A stretch of 47,450 nucleotides of DNA from Deltaproteobacteria bacterium (GTDB lineage: Bacteria; Myxococcota_A; UBA9160; JAFDDA01). Position 1 is the stretch's first letter. Every line of letters begins with the position of its first letter. A program made the translations under genes and the position numbers. Of the stretch, positions 1-8,052 are shown piece after piece. Under the pieces are notes generated by a model. It saw only the letters and a program-made list of their open reading frames with translations, ran no database searches and was not told the DNA's origin. The stretch spans positions 1 to 47,450 of the forward strand of contig JAFDDA010000061.1 in NCBI GenBank assembly GCA_019311105.1, given 5' to 3'.

Positions 1-366
1 GTTGGCGGGGATCGGCGCCATGAGGATCAGTTTCGTCAAGCGATCGGCATGCTCGAGCCCGAGCCGATAGCCGATGCCGCCGCCCATGCTGTGGCCGGCG
101 AAGGCGATGCGATCTATCTCGAGATGGTCGAGCATCGCGACGACGTCTGCCGTGTACTGCTCGATGGAGTAGCCGTCGTTCGTGTGTTCGCTCTCGCCCG
201 TTCCGCGACACTCCATGAGGACGACCCGGAACTCCTTCTCGAGCCGGTCTGCCACGGGCGCCCAGTTCACGCGTGACGCGGTGTAGCCGTGGTGGAGGAG
301 GATGGGCTCGCCTTCGCCGCGCACTTCGTGCCACAGCCGCGCGCCGTTCAGGGTTGCGTGGGGCAT
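1..366 (-). CDS. alpha/beta hydrolase, 3' end missing at window edge
   Basis: The reading frame starts at ATG 366 and stays open for 122 codons to the window edge, so the C-terminal half lies outside. It is an alpha/beta-hydrolase-fold enzyme: the HHGYTAS oxyanion-hole loop lies near residue 25 and the nucleophile elbow GHSMGG near residue 91, giving Ser93 as the likely nucleophile. ECRGTGES near residue 50 matches the usual strand-4 loop. The acid and the histidine are beyond the edge. The substrate cannot be told from sequence. It lies 10 bases after a TauD-type remnant on the same strand, so the two may once have been one transcription unit. Confidence 0.85.
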   Translation of the reverse strand, partial: MPHATLNGARLWHEVRGEGEPILLHHGYTASRVNWAPVADRLEKEFRVVLMECRGTGESEHTNDGYSIEQYTADVVAMLDHLEIDRIAFAGHSMGGGIGYRLGLEHADRLTKLILMAPIPAN

Positions 367-376
367 CGCTTTCCTC

Positions 377-559
377 TCAGGCCGCGAGTTCGCTCGCGGG
401 GTGGCCCGAGATCCGGACGTGCCTCATGACGCGCGGGTGGCCGTGGTCGAAGGGCCGGGCGCGATGAAGGAGGCAGCGGTTGTCCCAGACCACGACGTCG
501 CCGGATTGCCACGCGTGAAGGAAGGTGCGCGGCGGCTGGCATGCAGCTTCGAGCGTCAT
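377..559 (-). pseudogene. TauD/TfdA-type dioxygenase, C-terminal remnant
   Basis: A 60-codon frame opens with an ATG overlapping the stop of the upstream hydrolase (ATGA) and encodes only the last fifth of a TauD/TfdA 2-oxoglutarate dioxygenase. The run GDVVVWDNRCLLHRA carries the distal iron-binding His and RVMRHVRISG the 2-oxoglutarate-binding Arg. The N-terminal HxD iron motif and about 200 residues are absent, so the product cannot be catalytic. The most likely history is a deletion that removed the 5' part of the gene and joined the rest to the end of the neighbouring hydrolase gene. Confidence 0.75.
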
Positions 560-1536
560 GCCTTCGGCATCGAACGCACGGCCGCCGCGATCGACTCCAG
601 CGTCGTCCCGGCCTCGGAGCAGAGCCGTGTCATCGTGATGTAACCGTGGGGCATCGCGGGCTCGTGCATCGTCAGGGCCGGCGCTAGACCTGCGAGAGAC
701 TTGGCATGCAGCGGCGAAAGGTCGGGCGTCGCCCGGTCGGTACCGATGGGCACGTAGTACCGCATGCAGTCCTCGATGTCCTTCGTCGACAGGCCGTAGC
801 CCGAGCCAAAGTGGGCGTGCGAATCGCGATCCGTTCGGGTCGCGTCGGTGCATGGGTAGATCAGGACCTGGAGGCCGATCCGTTCGTGGCCCGCTGCCAA
901 GTCGCGCTGCGCAACGACGGCGCTCAGGTTCCCGCCCGCGCTATCGCCCGCGACCGCCACGGGCCCAGGGCGTGCACCGAGCGACTCGGCAGCCTCGACG
1001 CACCACGCCACGGCGAACTCGCAATCGTCCGGTGCGGCCGGGAAGGGGTGTTCCGGCGCCAGCCGGTAGTCGACGCTCACCACGACGGCGGGGGTCTCGA
1101 GCGCGAGCGTGCGCGCCGCGGCATCGGTGTAGTCCGGACTCCCGACGACGAAGCCTCCGCCATGGAAGTAGACGAGGAGGGGCACGTCGCCCCGAGCCAC
1201 GGCCGGGCGGTAGATCCGGACCGGGAGCTCGCCACCCGGTGCGCCCGGGAGCTTCCGGTCCTCGATCGTGCCGGCAAACGGCACGGGCTTCGATAGGGGG
1301 GCGGTGTTCCGCGCGAACTCCGTTCGCACGGCCACGATCTGCTCGGGAGTGTCCATGGCCGCCGCACCGATCGCCCGCTCCGCGGCGGCCGGGCGCAGCA
1401 GCTTCCCCAAGCGGAACATCAGGGCGAAGATCGGTTTCAGGCGCCCATGCGGGGTGTTTGCCCAATGAAGCGACAAGGCGACGAGCAGGGCGGCGGCCGC
1501 TGCAAGGAGCGCGATGATGGCTAGGAGCACGTTCAT
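556..1536 (-). CDS. HSL-family alpha/beta hydrolase (esterase/lipase) lacking the catalytic-acid segment
   Basis: A 326-residue hormone-sensitive-lipase-type esterase. ATG 1536 is preceded by a GGAGGG ribosome site. Residues 1-24 form a hydrophobic anchor, so the enzyme is probably tethered to the membrane. HGGGF at 125-129 is the oxyanion hole of this family, GDSAGG at 197-202 holds nucleophile Ser199, and MPHGY at 295-299 supplies the His. Family members carry an Asp motif (typically D-P-L-R-D-E) plus about 25 residues between APAL and the MPHG motif. Here those elements are separated by only seven residues, so the catalytic Asp appears deleted in frame. Activity is doubtful. The stop overlaps the start of the TauD remnant. 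Confidence 0.82.
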   Translation of the reverse strand: MNVLLAIIALLAAAAALLVALSLHWANTPHGRLKPIFALMFRLGKLLRPAAAERAIGAAAMDTPEQIVAVRTEFARNTAPLSKPVPFAGTIEDRKLPGAPGGELPVRIYRPAVARGDVPLLVYFHGGGFVVGSPDYTDAAARTLALETPAVVVSVDYRLAPEHPFPAAPDDCEFAVAWCVEAAESLGARPGPVAVAGDSAGGNLSAVVAQRDLAAGHERIGLQVLIYPCTDATRTDRDSHAHFGSGYGLSTKDIEDCMRYYVPIGTDRATPDLSPLHAKSLAGLAPALTMHEPAMPHGYITMTRLCSEAGTTLESIAAAVRSMPKA

Positions 1537-1646
1537 GGGGAGACCCTCCGCGCGGGGCGATCCGATGATGCCCAGCATAGCCGTTCGCCCCTCGACGCTT
1601 GCAGGTCAAGCCTGCTAGAAGTGGGGCCCCGACGAGGAGGGCCATC

Positions 1647-2117
1647 ATGGGTCAGAGCCATTTCGATGCGAGCCGCCACAAGTGGCGGGAGGTCACAGGG
1701 GAGCCCGGCCTCTCCTACTTCGTTCATCACGACTACACGATCCTCGGCTACGACCTCGAGGCCGGGACCCTCGACATGGTCGTGCGTTGGGGCCGCGACG
1801 GTGGCCATTGCCCGCTCCATCGCCACGTCGCGACCACCACCGTCCTCGTCCTCGAAGGCGAGCAACATCTCTGCAGTCTCAACGCCGACGGCAGCCGCGC
1901 TGAACCCATCGTGCGCAAGGCCGGCGACTACGCCCTCTCGGTCGGCCGTGCGCTGCCCCACTTCGAGAGTGGCGGGGCGGATGGGGGGATGGCCTTCTTG
2001 GGTTGCCACTCCACCGATCGACGTCTCTACGAGCTGCTCGACGAAGACCAGAATCTCCTGATAGACGTCACCATGGAGCTGCTGATCGAAGACTGGAAGG
2101 CGAACACCGGATCATGA
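1647..2117 (+). CDS. cupin-domain protein
   Basis: A small beta-barrel protein of 156 residues. The stretch HCPLHRHVATTTVLVLEGE has the spacing of a cupin motif 1 (HxH, then Glu), and the HFESG segment further on fits motif 2, so one metal ion is probably bound. ATG 1647 is preceded by GAGGAG at good spacing. The TGA stop overlaps the ATG of the following thiolase gene (ATGA), which suggests translational coupling with the thiolase / DUF35 / amidohydrolase genes. Related cupins are often ring-cleaving or isomerising enzymes or sensors; the substrate is not evident here. Confidence 0.8.
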   Translation: MGQSHFDASRHKWREVTGEPGLSYFVHHDYTILGYDLEAGTLDMVVRWGRDGGHCPLHRHVATTTVLVLEGEQHLCSLNADGSRAEPIVRKAGDYALSVGRALPHFESGGADGGMAFLGCHSTDRRLYELLDEDQNLLIDVTMELLIEDWKANTGS

Positions 2118-3272
2118 GCCGAGCTCGAGCCCACATCGTCGGCGTGGGCGAGTCGAAGTACACGCGTTGGGGAAAGATTGGCGACGTCACCGAGCACGCC
2201 TTGGCGTGCCAGGTCATCCAGCGCGCCGTCGAAGACGCTCATCGCCGCCGAGCTGGGCCTGCCCTCCCTGCGCTTCGCCAACATGGTCTGGATGCCCGGC
2301 GGCGGGGGTGGCTGCGCGGCGGTCGCGAACGCCGCCATGGCGGTGGAGACGGGCCAGGCTGAAGTCGTGGTCGTGTACCGCTCGCTCTGTCAGGGGCAGT
2401 TCTTCCGTTTCGGTGCAGCGGGCCGCGACGCGGCGGCGCCCCCCGACCCGGCGCCGCCCACCGTCCAGCAGGCCAACTCCCTGATGATGGCCTCCATGGG
2501 CTTCACCATGCCCTACGGCCTCCTGATGGCTGCTGCGGCCTACGCGCTGCCGACCCGGCGACACATGCACCTTTACGGGACCACGAGCGAGCAGCTCGGC
2601 ATGCTCGCCGTCACCTTCCGTGAACACGCCAGCCGCAATCCGCGCGCCGTCATGGGCCAACGCCCGATGACCCTCGACGATCACCAGAACTCGCCGATGA
2701 TCGCCGACCCCCATCGCCTGTTCGATTGCTGCCTCGAGAGCGACGGCGCTTGCGCCATCGTCGTCACCAGCGCCGAGCGGGCGCGCGACCTCGCAAAGCG
2801 CCCCGTCGAAATCCTCGCGAGCGAGCAGGGCGCGCCCAAGGGTTATGGCTTCGGCCCCTTCACCAACGCCAACGTCCCGGACGAGCTCTACACCACCGGG
2901 GGTTGCGGCGAGATGGCCGACCGCCTGTGGGCGAAGGCGGGCCTCGGTCCGAAGGACGTGGACGTGGCCCAGATCTACGACCACTTCACGGGCTGTGTCC
3001 TGATGCAACTCGAAGATTACGGGTTCTGCGAGCGCGGCGAAGGCGGCCCCTTCATCGAGAGCGGCGCGCTGGCCTGGCAGGGCGGCAGCATGCCCACCAA
3101 CACTCATGGCGGCAGTCTCTCGGAGGCCTACATCCATGGTCTCAATCACGTCGTCGAGGGTGTGCGCTCCCTGCGCGGCGAGAGCACGAGCCCCGTCGAC
3201 GGCGCAGAGGTCTGCCTGGTGACGAGCGGTGCATGCGTCCCGTCGAGCGCCGTCCTCCTGGGGGGACGATGA
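2114..3272 (+). CDS. thiolase-fold lipid-transfer protein (Ltp2-type), frameshifted by an internal deletion
   Basis: The N-terminus (MSRARAHIVGVGESKYTRWG, frame of base 2114) and the rest (from about base 2240, frame of base 2178) lie in different frames. The frames meet near 2236-2245, where about 20-25 residues normally found between the first helix and the GLPSLRFANM strand are missing. The body holds MVWMPGGGGGCAA, QIYDHFTG and NTHGGSLSEAY, as in thiolase-fold enzymes of the steroid Ltp2 group, which act as retro-aldolases rather than Cys thiolases. The next gene encodes the DUF35 partner such enzymes need, with overlapping stop/start (ATGA). As sequenced it would not yield a full protein; a sequencing or assembly error is possible. 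Confidence 0.8.
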
Positions 3273-3694
3273 GCGACCGGTTCTTTCCCGACGGCATGCC
3301 GCAGCCCTTGGCGGATGCGATCAGCCTGCCCTTCTGGGAGGCGGCGTCCGAACACCGGCTCGTCGTGCAGCGCTGCACGGCTTGCGAGCACACCCGGCTG
3401 CCCCCCTCACCGCTCTGCCCCGAGTGCCGCTCCGAGGACGCCGACTGGCAGGAGATTTCGGGGCGCGGCGAGGTCTACACCCACACCGCGGTGCACCGCC
3501 CCATCGCGGGCGGCCAGGAGCTGCCCTTCGTCATCGCCGTCATCGCGCTCGAGGGATCGGGCGGGCTGAGGATGATCTCGAACCTGGTCGGCGTCGACCC
3601 GGGCGAGGTCACGATCGGCATGTCGGTCGAGGTCGTGTGGGAGGACATGAGCGCAGATCTTGCACTCCCGCGCTTCCGTCCCGTGCCACAATAG
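3269..3694 (+). CDS. DUF35 OB-fold / zinc-ribbon acyl-CoA-binding partner protein
   Basis: A 141-residue protein with an N-terminal helix, a zinc ribbon made of CTAC and CPEC pairs (residues about 37-55), and a C-terminal OB-fold containing GRGEVYTHTAVH. This is the DUF35 family, whose members bind thiolase-like partners, as ChsH2-type DUF35 does with Ltp2 in the steroid side-chain aldolase. Its ATG overlaps the stop of the thiolase-like gene, the classical arrangement for such obligate complexes. The pairing suggests retro-aldol cleavage or Claisen-type chemistry on a CoA thioester; the substrate is unknown. Confidence 0.88.
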   Translation: MSDRFFPDGMPQPLADAISLPFWEAASEHRLVVQRCTACEHTRLPPSPLCPECRSEDADWQEISGRGEVYTHTAVHRPIAGGQELPFVIAVIALEGSGGLRMISNLVGVDPGEVTIGMSVEVVWEDMSADLALPRFRPVPQ

Positions 3695-3713
3695 GGGTCC
3701 GCAGGAGGCCCCC

Positions 3714-4892
3714 GTGCAGTGCACCGACTGGTTCATCGACGCCGACACCCACATCACCGAGCCTGCCGACGTCTGGACGTCACGGTTGCCACGGAAGTTC
3801 CAGGACGCGGCGCCGCGCATGATCCGCACCGACGACGGCGTCGACCTCTGGCAGTTCGGCACGAAGGAGCGGAAGATCCCGGTGGGCGCCACCGCCGTAG
3901 CCGGGTGGCACGAACCCTTCCCTTCGATCCCGCGCAACCTCGACGAGTGCCCGCCCGCCGCCTACGACGCCAAGGCCCGCCTCGCCTACATGGACGAGAT
4001 CGGCGCCTGGGCCATGGCGCTCTATCCGAACATCGGCGGCTTCGGCAGCGAAACCTTCCTCGGCCTCGGTGACCCCGAGCTGATGCTCGCCTGCGTGCGC
4101 GTCTACAACGACTGGCTGATCGAATGGATCTCGCCGGATCCGCAGCGCTTCATCCCGGTGATGGCGACGCCCTTCTGGGACGTCGACGCCACAGTGGCCG
4201 AGATCCACCGCTGCCGCGAGCTCGGCCACCGCGCCATCCTCTTCACCAGTGCGCCTCAGGATTTCGGCATGCCGCTGCTCGGCGACGCGCATTGGAACCC
4301 GGTGTGGAGCGCCGCGCAGGACGTCGACCTGCCCATCAGCCTCCACATCGGCAGCGGCGACTTTCAGGATCAGCTCATGGACCCGGCGCGCTTCGCAGCC
4401 CACGGCATCGGGCCGAGCACGGTCTCGGGCTCGATGTCGATCCTGCTCGCCAACGGCATCCAGCTCATGGATTTCGTGATGTCCGGGGTCCTGCCACGCA
4501 ACCCGAAGCTTCGTGTGGTCTCCGTCGAGAGCGGCATCGGATGGATACCCTTCGTGAAGGAAGCCCTCGACCACGGCTTCAACTATTCGAACGTTGCGGC
4601 GGAGCGTCCGGAGTTCACGAAGCTGCCCAGTGCCTACATCCGCGAGCAGGTGTGGGCATGCAGCTTCTTCGAAGAGTTCGCTCTGAAGCACTGCCTCGAC
4701 GAGGTCGGAGCCGACCGTGTGATCTTCGAGACCGACTATCCTCACCCGATCTGTCTCTACGGCGATGAAGTTCGCGAGAAGATCGACGCGGCGTTCGGCC
4801 ACCTGAGCGAAGACGTGCGAGGCCGGATTCTCTTTCAGAACGCCGCCGAGCTCTACGGTGTCTGCGAGCCCGATCGCCCCTGGAAGCCGTAG
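3714..4892 (+). CDS. amidohydrolase-2 family (ACMSD-like) metal-dependent hydrolase
   Basis: 392 residues starting at GTG 3714, which follows AGGAGG by five bases. The N-terminal DADTHITEP corresponds to the first metal-ligand strand of the TIM-barrel amidohydrolase_2 family. SLHIGSGD carries the His at the end of a middle strand, and FETDYPHP supplies the late Asp ligand, so one zinc-type ion is expected. Such proteins are decarboxylases or hydrolases acting on carboxylated rings or lactones and are very frequent beside thiolase/DUF35 and crotonase genes in actinobacterial and deltaproteobacterial catabolic clusters. The 19-base gap to the DUF35 gene suggests the same operon. Confidence 0.87.
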   Translation: MQCTDWFIDADTHITEPADVWTSRLPRKFQDAAPRMIRTDDGVDLWQFGTKERKIPVGATAVAGWHEPFPSIPRNLDECPPAAYDAKARLAYMDEIGAWAMALYPNIGGFGSETFLGLGDPELMLACVRVYNDWLIEWISPDPQRFIPVMATPFWDVDATVAEIHRCRELGHRAILFTSAPQDFGMPLLGDAHWNPVWSAAQDVDLPISLHIGSGDFQDQLMDPARFAAHGIGPSTVSGSMSILLANGIQLMDFVMSGVLPRNPKLRVVSVESGIGWIPFVKEALDHGFNYSNVAAERPEFTKLPSAYIREQVWACSFFEEFALKHCLDEVGADRVIFETDYPHPICLYGDEVREKIDAAFGHLSEDVRGRILFQNAAELYGVCEPDRPWKP

Positions 4893-4901
4893 GCCCTCCG
4901 G

Positions 4902-5093
4902 TCAGGCGCCGTCTCGGTCGCTCGGGTCGACTCGGAGGGTCGCGATGGAGGTCGAGACGTTGGTCCCTGATGCCGCGAAGCATTCGGGGAACGTCGCCTC
5001 TTCGGTCTCGCCTCCGTCGATCCGGTCGTCGATGGCCTCGGCGTCGCCGTCAGCGGCAACGGTGAGCAAGTCGATCTTCGTTCGCTTCTTCAT
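4902..5093 (-). CDS. 63-residue acidic peptide of unknown function with a strong ribosome site
   Basis: ATG 5093 is preceded by AGGAGG at eight bases, one of the best ribosome sites in the window, which argues that this short frame is translated. The N-terminus (MKKRTKIDLLTVAADGD) is basic, then the chain turns strongly acidic (DDRIDGGETEE), and the last third is rich in Ser/Thr with a single Cys (FPECFAASGTNVSTSIATL). No signal peptide or membrane segment is seen. The layout resembles leader-plus-core precursor peptides, but no modification enzyme is adjacent, so that is only a possibility. It runs opposite to both neighbouring transcription units. Confidence 0.55.
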   Translation of the reverse strand: MKKRTKIDLLTVAADGDAEAIDDRIDGGETEEATFPECFAASGTNVSTSIATLRVDPSDRDGA

Positions 5094-5227
5094 GTTGAGC
5101 CCCTCCTGGTGCGAGCCGAGCATAGGGGGCTGGAACGCCCGAGGCGAGTGGAGTGGACCACCCCTCTCGCTGGAATTTCCACCCGATCGGGCTTTCTGCT
5201 ACAGAGCGAGCGGAGCGGAGAACACGC

Positions 5228-5406
5228 ATGAAGATCGAGACGCACGCGAGCTACGAGAGCGGGCTGCCCGAGGGGGACGATCATCCCTACCGCACGGGGC
5301 GTGGCGCCCGCAGACCACCGAATACGATGCCTGGGATCTGGACGTCGAGGGCGAGATCCCGCGCGAGCTCAGCGGCACCCACGCCTTCTGGCACACCGAG
5401 GTCTAG
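5228..5406 (+). pseudogene. carotenoid oxygenase (RPE65 family) remnant
   Basis: The first 24 codons (ending HPYRTG) and the following segment AWRPQTTEYDAWDLDVEGE are the start of a carotenoid-cleavage-oxygenase-type protein, normally about 450-500 residues. Two lesions are visible. A run of four G at 5296-5299 is one base short for the frame to continue. After EIPRELSGT the frame jumps to THAFWHTEV and a stop, which looks like the extreme C-terminus of the same family. All four iron-binding His regions are therefore gone. A GGAG ribosome site still precedes the ATG. It sits just ahead of the crotonase gene and may once have shared its operon. Confidence 0.65.
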
Positions 5407-5409
5407 CCG

Positions 5410-6213
5410 ATGAGTCCGGTCCGAATCGAAAAGCCGAGCCCCGATGTCAGCGTGATCGTCCTGGATCGTCCGGAACGGATGAACTCGATGGCGTTCGAGT
5501 TGATGGTGCCGCTCCATGACGCGTTCGAAGAGGTCGGCCGCGACAACGAGAGCACCTGCGTCATCCTGACCGGCACGGGCGATGGTTTCTGCTCCGGCGC
5601 CGACACGCAGGAGTCGGAGCCGCCGCCGAACATCGAGGGCCTCACCCTCACGCGCATCGCCACCCGCGCGATGACGATCCTCGCCGACCTCGTGCCGGCC
5701 ATGCAGCGCATGCCGCAGCCCGTGATCTGCGCGATCAACGGCGCCGCCATCGGGGGCGGGTTCTGCCTCACGCTGGGCGCGGACATCCGGATCGCGAGTG
5801 AGTCGGCCTATTTCAGGGCGGCCGGCATCAACAACGGCCTCACGGCCACGGAGTTGGGCCTGAGCTTCCTGCTCCCGCGAGCGATCGGCTCGTCGCGCGC
5901 CTTCGAGATCATGCTGTCGGGCCGCGACATCAGCGCTCGCGAGGCTGCGGACATGGGCCTCGTCTCGAAGGTGGTCCCTGACGTGGACTTGATGACCGAG
6001 GCGCTGGCCCTGGCCAAGCAGATCAACGGCTGGAGCACCCAGGGCGTGGCGCTCACCAAGCGGATGATGTGGGCCGGCCTCGAGACCTCTAGCTTGCGGG
6101 CTGCAATCGAGCTCGAGAGCCATACACAGCTCTTTGTCCGTCTGACGACGAAGAACTTCGAAGAGGCCGTGCGCGCCCGGCGCGAGAAACGCGCCCCGGA
6201 GTTCGAGGACTGA
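5410..6213 (+). CDS. enoyl-CoA hydratase/isomerase (crotonase) family protein
   Basis: 267 residues with the complete crotonase fold. GDGFCSGAD and INGAAIGGGFCLTLGADIR form the CoA-binding and oxyanion-hole loops. AGINNGLTATELGLSF occupies the active-site helix region and retains a Glu (in TELG), typical of the EchA12-like subgroup rather than of classical FadB hydratases. The reaction would be hydration, isomerisation or related chemistry on an acyl-CoA. The ATG lies three bases after the carotenoid-oxygenase remnant's stop, so translation may originally have been coupled. The C-terminus FEEAVRARREKRAPEFED is typical of the family, so the gene is intact. Confidence 0.92.
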   Translation: MSPVRIEKPSPDVSVIVLDRPERMNSMAFELMVPLHDAFEEVGRDNESTCVILTGTGDGFCSGADTQESEPPPNIEGLTLTRIATRAMTILADLVPAMQRMPQPVICAINGAAIGGGFCLTLGADIRIASESAYFRAAGINNGLTATELGLSFLLPRAIGSSRAFEIMLSGRDISAREAADMGLVSKVVPDVDLMTEALALAKQINGWSTQGVALTKRMMWAGLETSSLRAAIELESHTQLFVRLTTKNFEEAVRARREKRAPEFED

Positions 6214-6233
6214 GCCGCGTCCGTTCGACGGGG

Positions 6234-6389
6234 CTAGTCGCTCGTGGCTGGCGGCTTCCCGGTGCCCGTGTAGGGCGGGGAGGTTCGGTAAGCCGGCGCA
6301 TCGCTGCCATCTGGACAACCCGCGCAGCCGATGACGACCGACGTGAACATCGCGAAGACGGCGACGAAGGTGGGCAGAACTCGCTTCAT
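6234..6389 (-). CDS. small lipoprotein, 51 residues
   Basis: ATG 6389 follows an AAGGGAG-like ribosome site. The peptide starts with Lys-Arg, has a hydrophobic stretch (VLPTFVAVFAMFTSVVIG), and then a Cys in the context V-I-G-C, which fits a lipobox. The mature part is about 30 residues rich in Pro, Gly, Ser and Thr (TSPPYTGTGKPPATSD), with a second Cys three residues after the lipidated one. Such tiny lipoproteins are common and mostly uncharacterised; an entericidin-like or structural role is conceivable but unproven. It is convergent with the crotonase gene. Confidence 0.6.
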   Translation of the reverse strand: MKRVLPTFVAVFAMFTSVVIGCAGCPDGSDAPAYRTSPPYTGTGKPPATSD

Positions 6390-6454
6390 GGCGCTCCCTT
6401 GTTCGAGCTGGTTCTGACCCCTTGCGATTAACGGAAGGCGAGCCGCGCTGCCAG

Positions 6455-6499
6455 GCCGCCATCGCCGCCATCGCCGCGATCGCCGCGATCACCGGGATC
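6455..6499. repeat. five imperfect 9-bp tandem units
   Basis: Two copies of gccgccatc, two of gccgcgatc and one of accgggatc follow each other without gaps between the small lipoprotein gene and the end of the sulfatase-fold gene. It is non-coding in any gene I call and could vary in copy number by slippage. Confidence 0.7.
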
Positions 6500-6508
6500 G
6501 ACGGAGCG

Positions 6509-7975
6509 CTATTCCACATACCCGAGCGCTTGGAGGCGCTCGCGGGTCTCCGCGTCGAGGTGCTCGAGGGAGGGCGAGCCGCCCGAGGGCGCCACGTCCG
6601 CGAGTTCGGGGCGCGAGTCGAGGAAGCTCTTCGCGCGCGAGCGGAGCGCCGCGGCGCGAGCCGGGTCGACCTTGGCGAGATCTCGCAGCTCGGTGGGGTC
6701 GTTGCGGTGGTCGTATAGCTCCAGCCGGTCGCGGTCGACGTTCCAGATCCCCTGCCACATTCCGTCGCTGACCCGCAGGTTGAACCGGCCGCGTGCTTCG
6801 TCCTCGGGGCGGTAGTACTGCACCCGGTTCAGGCGGACGGCGGTCACGCGAGGCGATGCCGCGGGCTCCTCGCCCCCGCCGAATCGCGCAGCAAAGCTCC
6901 GGCCCAACACGCCTTCCGCAGCCTCCGGGCGCCCGAGCCAGTCGAACAGGGTCGGCACCACGTCGACCAGGCCGACGGTGCTGGCGACGCGCTGCCCGCC
7001 GCCACGCCCACCCGGCAGCTTCCACAGCATCGGCACGTGGACGAGCTCCGGGTAGAGCGACTGCCCATGCAACGCCTGGCCGTGGTCGAGGAGTTCCTCT
7101 CCGTGGTCGGAGAGGACGATGAGCAGCGTCTCGTCCCACTCGCCTCGCGCGCGGAGCCGCTCGATGAGCGCACCGAGGTTCCGATCGCCCCAGGCTACGC
7201 TCGCGTCATAGGCCCGTCGCCAATCGTCTCGACGCGAGGTGAGTTCGGCCAGGGCTTCTCGCTGAGCCTCGGTGTTGTCGGTTTCGCCGAGCGGGCGTCC
7301 GGCGTCGAAGTCGACGCGGGTGAGCGTCCGGTAGTCGCGCATCAGTCGGTGCAGGCCTTCGAGCCGGCGGCGTGCTGGCGCTTCGAAGCGTTCTCTCAGG
7401 TCTGCGGGCGAGCGATAGGGACGGTGCGGCTCGGTCGTATGGACGTAGAGGAAGAACGGCCGCTCGGTGTCTTCGTCGAGCCAGCCGTCGACCCGATCGA
7501 GATCTGGCGCAGGGCTCACGCGTTCGAGCCGATCGAAGCCTCGATCGAGCCCGCTCGCTTTGCCGCCCAGCGGGTTCGCAACGAACGCTCCGGTCCGATA
7601 GCCGACGCGCTGCATTCGTTCGGCCAGCGGCACTAGCCCCCGGCCGATCTGCTGGCCTCGCACCAGGACCTGGTGGTCCACCGGATGGGTCGACGTCATG
7701 AGTGAAACGACGGAGGGCAGCGTCCACGGCGCGGACGAGAAGGCGCGATCGAAGACGACGGATTCGCGGGCCAGGGCATCGAGGTGTGGAGTGATGCCCG
7801 ACTCGTCCCCGTAGACCCCGAGGCGATCCCGCCGCAGGGTGTCGATCAGGTAGACGACGACGTTCGTCGCGGGCGCGGACGCGGCCGGGGGGCGAGCCTC
7901 GACGAGGTCCACCAGCCCGGGCAGGCCGAGCAGAGTGACGAGGCCCAAGATGCGCAGTGATAGACCCCGATCCAA
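6509..7975 (-). CDS. sulfatase-fold (alkaline phosphatase superfamily) enzyme with Thr nucleophile
   Basis: 488 residues from TTG 7975, chosen because GGGAGGGAG ends five bases upstream; no suitable ATG is in frame before the catalytic domain. Residues 7-24 are hydrophobic (anchor or signal). YLIDTLRRDRLGVYG gives the first metal-binding Asp45, and VLSDHGEELLDHG the second Asp-His site. At the position of the formylglycine Cys/Ser of sulfatases the sequence reads PWTLPS, so the nucleophile is probably Thr85, as in phosphoethanolamine or phosphoglycerol transferases and some phosphodiesterases of the superfamily. A true sulfatase activity is therefore less likely than the family name suggests. 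The C-terminus is complete. Confidence 0.85.
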   Translation of the reverse strand: MDRGLSLRILGLVTLLGLPGLVDLVEARPPAASAPATNVVVYLIDTLRRDRLGVYGDESGITPHLDALARESVVFDRAFSSAPWTLPSVVSLMTSTHPVDHQVLVRGQQIGRGLVPLAERMQRVGYRTGAFVANPLGGKASGLDRGFDRLERVSPAPDLDRVDGWLDEDTERPFFLYVHTTEPHRPYRSPADLRERFEAPARRRLEGLHRLMRDYRTLTRVDFDAGRPLGETDNTEAQREALAELTSRRDDWRRAYDASVAWGDRNLGALIERLRARGEWDETLLIVLSDHGEELLDHGQALHGQSLYPELVHVPMLWKLPGGRGGGQRVASTVGLVDVVPTLFDWLGRPEAAEGVLGRSFAARFGGGEEPAASPRVTAVRLNRVQYYRPEDEARGRFNLRVSDGMWQGIWNVDRDRLELYDHRNDPTELRDLAKVDPARAAALRSRAKSFLDSRPELADVAPSGGSPSLEHLDAETRERLQALGYVE

Positions 7976-8052
7976 GCCGACTCCCTCCCCCCAGGAGAGA
8001 TCGGGCTCAGGCGCCTTGGGCTTGAGGCTGTGGCTCTGGCGATCCGCCGGAG

